Source of the DNA: Alistipes sp.
GTDB taxonomy: Bacteria > Bacteroidota > Bacteroidia > Bacteroidales > Rikenellaceae
Direction: 5' to 3'
Length of the DNA: 64,000 nt
Assembly: GCA_017536555.1 (NCBI GenBank)
Contig: JAFXHE010000008.1
Span: forward strand, 94,731-158,730
Positions 62,631 to 64,000 of this stretch are shown here, piece by piece. Below the pieces are notes generated by a model. That model searched no databases. It saw nothing but the letters and a program-made list of their open reading frames with translations, and had not been told where the DNA came from. The translations under genes were made by a program, and so were the position numbers. Position 1 is the first letter of the stretch, and each line of letters opens with the position of its first letter.

Positions 62631-62907
62631 TTTGTGATATTTAAAAAATTTTTTATTATATTTGCATTGGTTTCTCTCACTCCTCAAACCACAAGCCTTA
62701 TCAGAGGTCTATTTAGAGGGGTTACAGGTACTTATAAAGGAATTAGGAGAGTGTCTTGGTGCGTGCTACGAGTGTAGCCGCTCGACAGGATTCAATTATT
62801 TTGAGAAATTTAATAGCCTATGTTACGTGCTACCCGATGGTAACACGTAGTGCAGCACACCATATTCGATATGGTTGTTGATGACGAAGATATAAAAACA
62901 AAAAGAT
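62631..62907 (+). promoter_or_regulatory. Promoter and structured leader of the zinc-ribbon/FHA gene
   Basis: TTTG (62631-62634) and TATATTTG (62657-62664) are 22 bases apart. From a start near 62671 the leader is about 237 bases, long for this window. It contains a strong hairpin at 62824-62849 (TACGTG-c-TACC against GGTA-a-CACGTA, loop CGAT) and a 62-codon open frame (62662-62850) whose first codon overlaps the -7 box, so it is probably not translated from there. The hairpin lies about 58 bases before the ATG at 62908. Confidence 0.65.
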
Positions 62908-63801
62908 ATGAGATGTAATAATTGTGGCTGGGAGAATCCCGCCGAGGTAAAACGATGCGAAAAGTGTAATCAGCTATTGCCCGAAATCAGCGAAGTGCCC
63001 GCAGCTGCTCCAGCAGAGAGCACACCTGCACCCGCAGATAGTGCGCCCGCAGCAGCCAACAACAACGAAGTGCTCAACTGCCCAAAGTGTGGCTATATCC
63101 TTGTTGGTGGCACGTCATATTGCCCCAACTGTGGCTGGGAAGAGCAGTCTAATAACAACCCTATCGAGCCAGCACCACAGAGTGCGCCATCACTGGCAAA
63201 CAGTATGATGCGTACGGTGATGATGGGAAGCAAGCAGAGCGAAGCTCCTGCACCATCACCCGCAGACACCAAGAAGACGGTGGTGGTTAGTGCTATGCCC
63301 GAAGTTGAGCCTATGCCCACAGTGTCAGACACAAAGAAGACCGTCGTGATGGCTACTACACCCGAAGTTGAGCCTATGCCTACAGTGTCAGACACAAAGA
63401 GGACTGTTATATTAGGCGCGATACCCGAGGTTGAGCCCACTAAATCGAGCCGCGAGACAAAGTCTACTGTGCGCGAGCTTCCCGACGACCTTATTGTCGA
63501 GCAGTCTCAAGCCACAGCCGAGAGCGCGCAGCATACACTGACACCCGTAGACGGCTTTTCGGGCAACGCTTTAGCGGTAGCTCTCAACGGCAACAGCATA
63601 ACACTCAATCGCGAGAATGTAGAGCCTGCAAATATGTCGATAGCAGAGGGTGCACAGGCAGAGGTGGTATGCGAGAATGGCGAGTGGTATATTCGCAACT
63701 TGAGCGAGCTTAAGAACACCTACATCTGCGTTGAGCGTAAGACGAAGTTGGAGAAGGGTGACATCATAGTTATCGGCAACCGCCGCTACATCTTCTCATA
63801 A
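62908..63801 (+). CDS. Double zinc-ribbon protein with Thr-Val ladder and degenerate FHA domain
   Basis: A 297-residue cytoplasmic protein. Two zinc ribbons come first: C3, C6, C17, C20 and C58, C61, C72, C75 (CNNCGW and CPNCGW style), separated by a Pro/Ala linker. Residues 100-190 are a low-complexity linker with five Thr-Val sites at T103, T124, T145, T166 and T187, four of them in a T-K-x-T-V context, which look like kinase targets. Residues about 215-297 resemble an FHA domain (ITLNRENVEP, GEWYIRNLSELKNTYI, GDIIVIGNRRYIF) that keeps an Arg but lacks the Ser-Arg-x-x-His motif. FHA domains bind phosphothreonine. A second, probably FHA, gene follows after 63 bases, suggesting Ser/Thr-kinase signalling. 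Confidence 0.8.
   Translation: MRCNNCGWENPAEVKRCEKCNQLLPEISEVPAAAPAESTPAPADSAPAAANNNEVLNCPKCGYILVGGTSYCPNCGWEEQSNNNPIEPAPQSAPSLANSMMRTVMMGSKQSEAPAPSPADTKKTVVVSAMPEVEPMPTVSDTKKTVVMATTPEVEPMPTVSDTKRTVILGAIPEVEPTKSSRETKSTVRELPDDLIVEQSQATAESAQHTLTPVDGFSGNALAVALNGNSITLNRENVEPANMSIAEGAQAEVVCENGEWYIRNLSELKNTYICVERKTKLEKGDIIVIGNRRYIFS
63214..63468 (+). repeat. 63-base coding period carrying five Thr-Val sites
   Basis: Threonine codons at 63214, 63277, 63340, 63403 and 63466 are each exactly 63 bases (21 residues) apart, each followed by a Val codon. Copies two to four also share PEVEP after the site; copies two and three share PMPTVSDTK. The first and last are degenerate, as in an old tandem duplication. 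Confidence 0.92.
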
Positions 63802-63864
63802 CACAAGGCTAACTGCCTGCAAATAAGAGTAACACAACAAAAAAATAACTAAACAAGTAACACT

Positions 63865-64000
63865 ATGGAGAACAACTACAAAAGAACCATCGCTGGCTCA
63901 GTAGGTGCTGGTATGGGTGCTATTTTCAATGCTTCAGGTCGTCGCTACTACATCTTGGAGCACAAGACAGAGTCGGAGTTCCACCACCGCGGCGAGTCGC
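63865..64000 (+). CDS. N-terminus of a probable FHA-domain protein
   Basis: Only 45 codons are inside the window and the frame is open at the right edge. The start is MENNYKRTIAGSVGAGMG followed by AIFNASGRRYYILEHKTES. From memory this matches the conserved beginning of Bacteroidales proteins with one FHA domain and later membrane segments, but the FHA core itself lies outside. The YKRTIAG stretch near residue 8 resembles the TKRTV sites of the preceding protein and could be a phosphorylation site. It follows the zinc-ribbon gene by 63 bases. Confidence 0.65.
   Translation, partial: MENNYKRTIAGSVGAGMGAIFNASGRRYYILEHKTESEFHHRGES

Noticed and set aside
62662-62850. A 62-codon frame upstream of the zinc-ribbon gene
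   Set aside because: Its first codon overlaps the -7 box of the promoter, so the start could not be transcribed. Treated as leader RNA.

Overview
The window looks like chromosomal DNA of a gut-type Bacteroidales bacterium (Bacteroidota). The evidence is lipoproteins with Bacteroidota lipoboxes, BACON, GIN (DUF2807), Omp28, DUF4296, fimbrillin/BspA and PL29-N families, a carboxypeptidase-regulatory/TonB receptor, and promoters of the Bacteroides type (TTTG, about 20 bases, TAnnTTTG) with few Shine-Dalgarno sites. A cyclic dehypoxanthinyl futalosine synthase (MqnC) implies menaquinone made by the futalosine route, which fits Rikenellaceae-like lineages better than Bacteroides itself; that placement is inference. 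I saw no tRNA, rRNA, CRISPR array, transposase or phage gene.

Layout. 1-5.2 kb (+): end of a CvpA-like membrane protein, rsgA, a TrmH-type methyltransferase, a class III aminotransferase, and a surface lipoprotein joining a fimbrillin-like head to BspA leucine-rich repeats; then a terminator and a 128-base tandem repeat. 5.6-18.0 kb (+): a long, tightly packed run starting at a good promoter: lipid-linked sugar flippase, holB, folK, three envelope proteins, rbfA, a LolC/E-type permease, a DUF4296 lipoprotein, an amidohydrolase, a von Willebrand A protein and a pseudokinase-like WG-repeat protein. 18.1-20.2 kb (-): GIN-domain lipoprotein, flavin reductase-like protein and birA. 20.3-31.3 kb (+): glutaminyl cyclase, homocysteine methyltransferase domain, M20 peptidase, rnr, mqnC, lysS, tpiA and a GH20 hexosaminidase. 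31.3-35.1 kb (-): a metal-related group (HMA-domain protein, TonB receptor, His-rich protein) and a PqqD-like protein. 35.2-40.5 kb (+): recQ, a 3'-5' exonuclease, an RlmI-like methyltransferase and three small lipoproteins, two of them related.

40.7-52.4 kb (-) is an accessory surface region: a TlpA-like thioredoxin, a DUF6029-type outer-membrane barrel, a single-domain Omp28 lipoprotein, a double-domain Omp28 lipoprotein, a large Ig-like lipoprotein and a PL29-N/DUF4988 lipoprotein. An AT-rich 500-base spacer separates it from a divergent C10 (streptopain-type) protease and BACON lipoprotein. 55.6-59.1 kb (-) carries the conserved proteostasis set clpX, clpP and tig. 59.4-62.3 kb holds a polytopic membrane protein, a candidate small RNA and glnA.

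The right end (62.6-64 kb) starts a phosphothreonine-signalling locus: a structured 240-base leader, a double zinc-ribbon protein with five Thr-Val sites spaced exactly 21 residues apart before a degenerate FHA domain, and the start of a second, probably FHA, protein. Together with the vWA and pseudokinase-like pair at 16.2-18.0 kb it is the strongest candidate here for a poorly described system. The TlpA/barrel/Omp28 redox cassette, the 128-base repeats and the promoter-to-terminator RNA at 60.5 kb are the next most interesting items.
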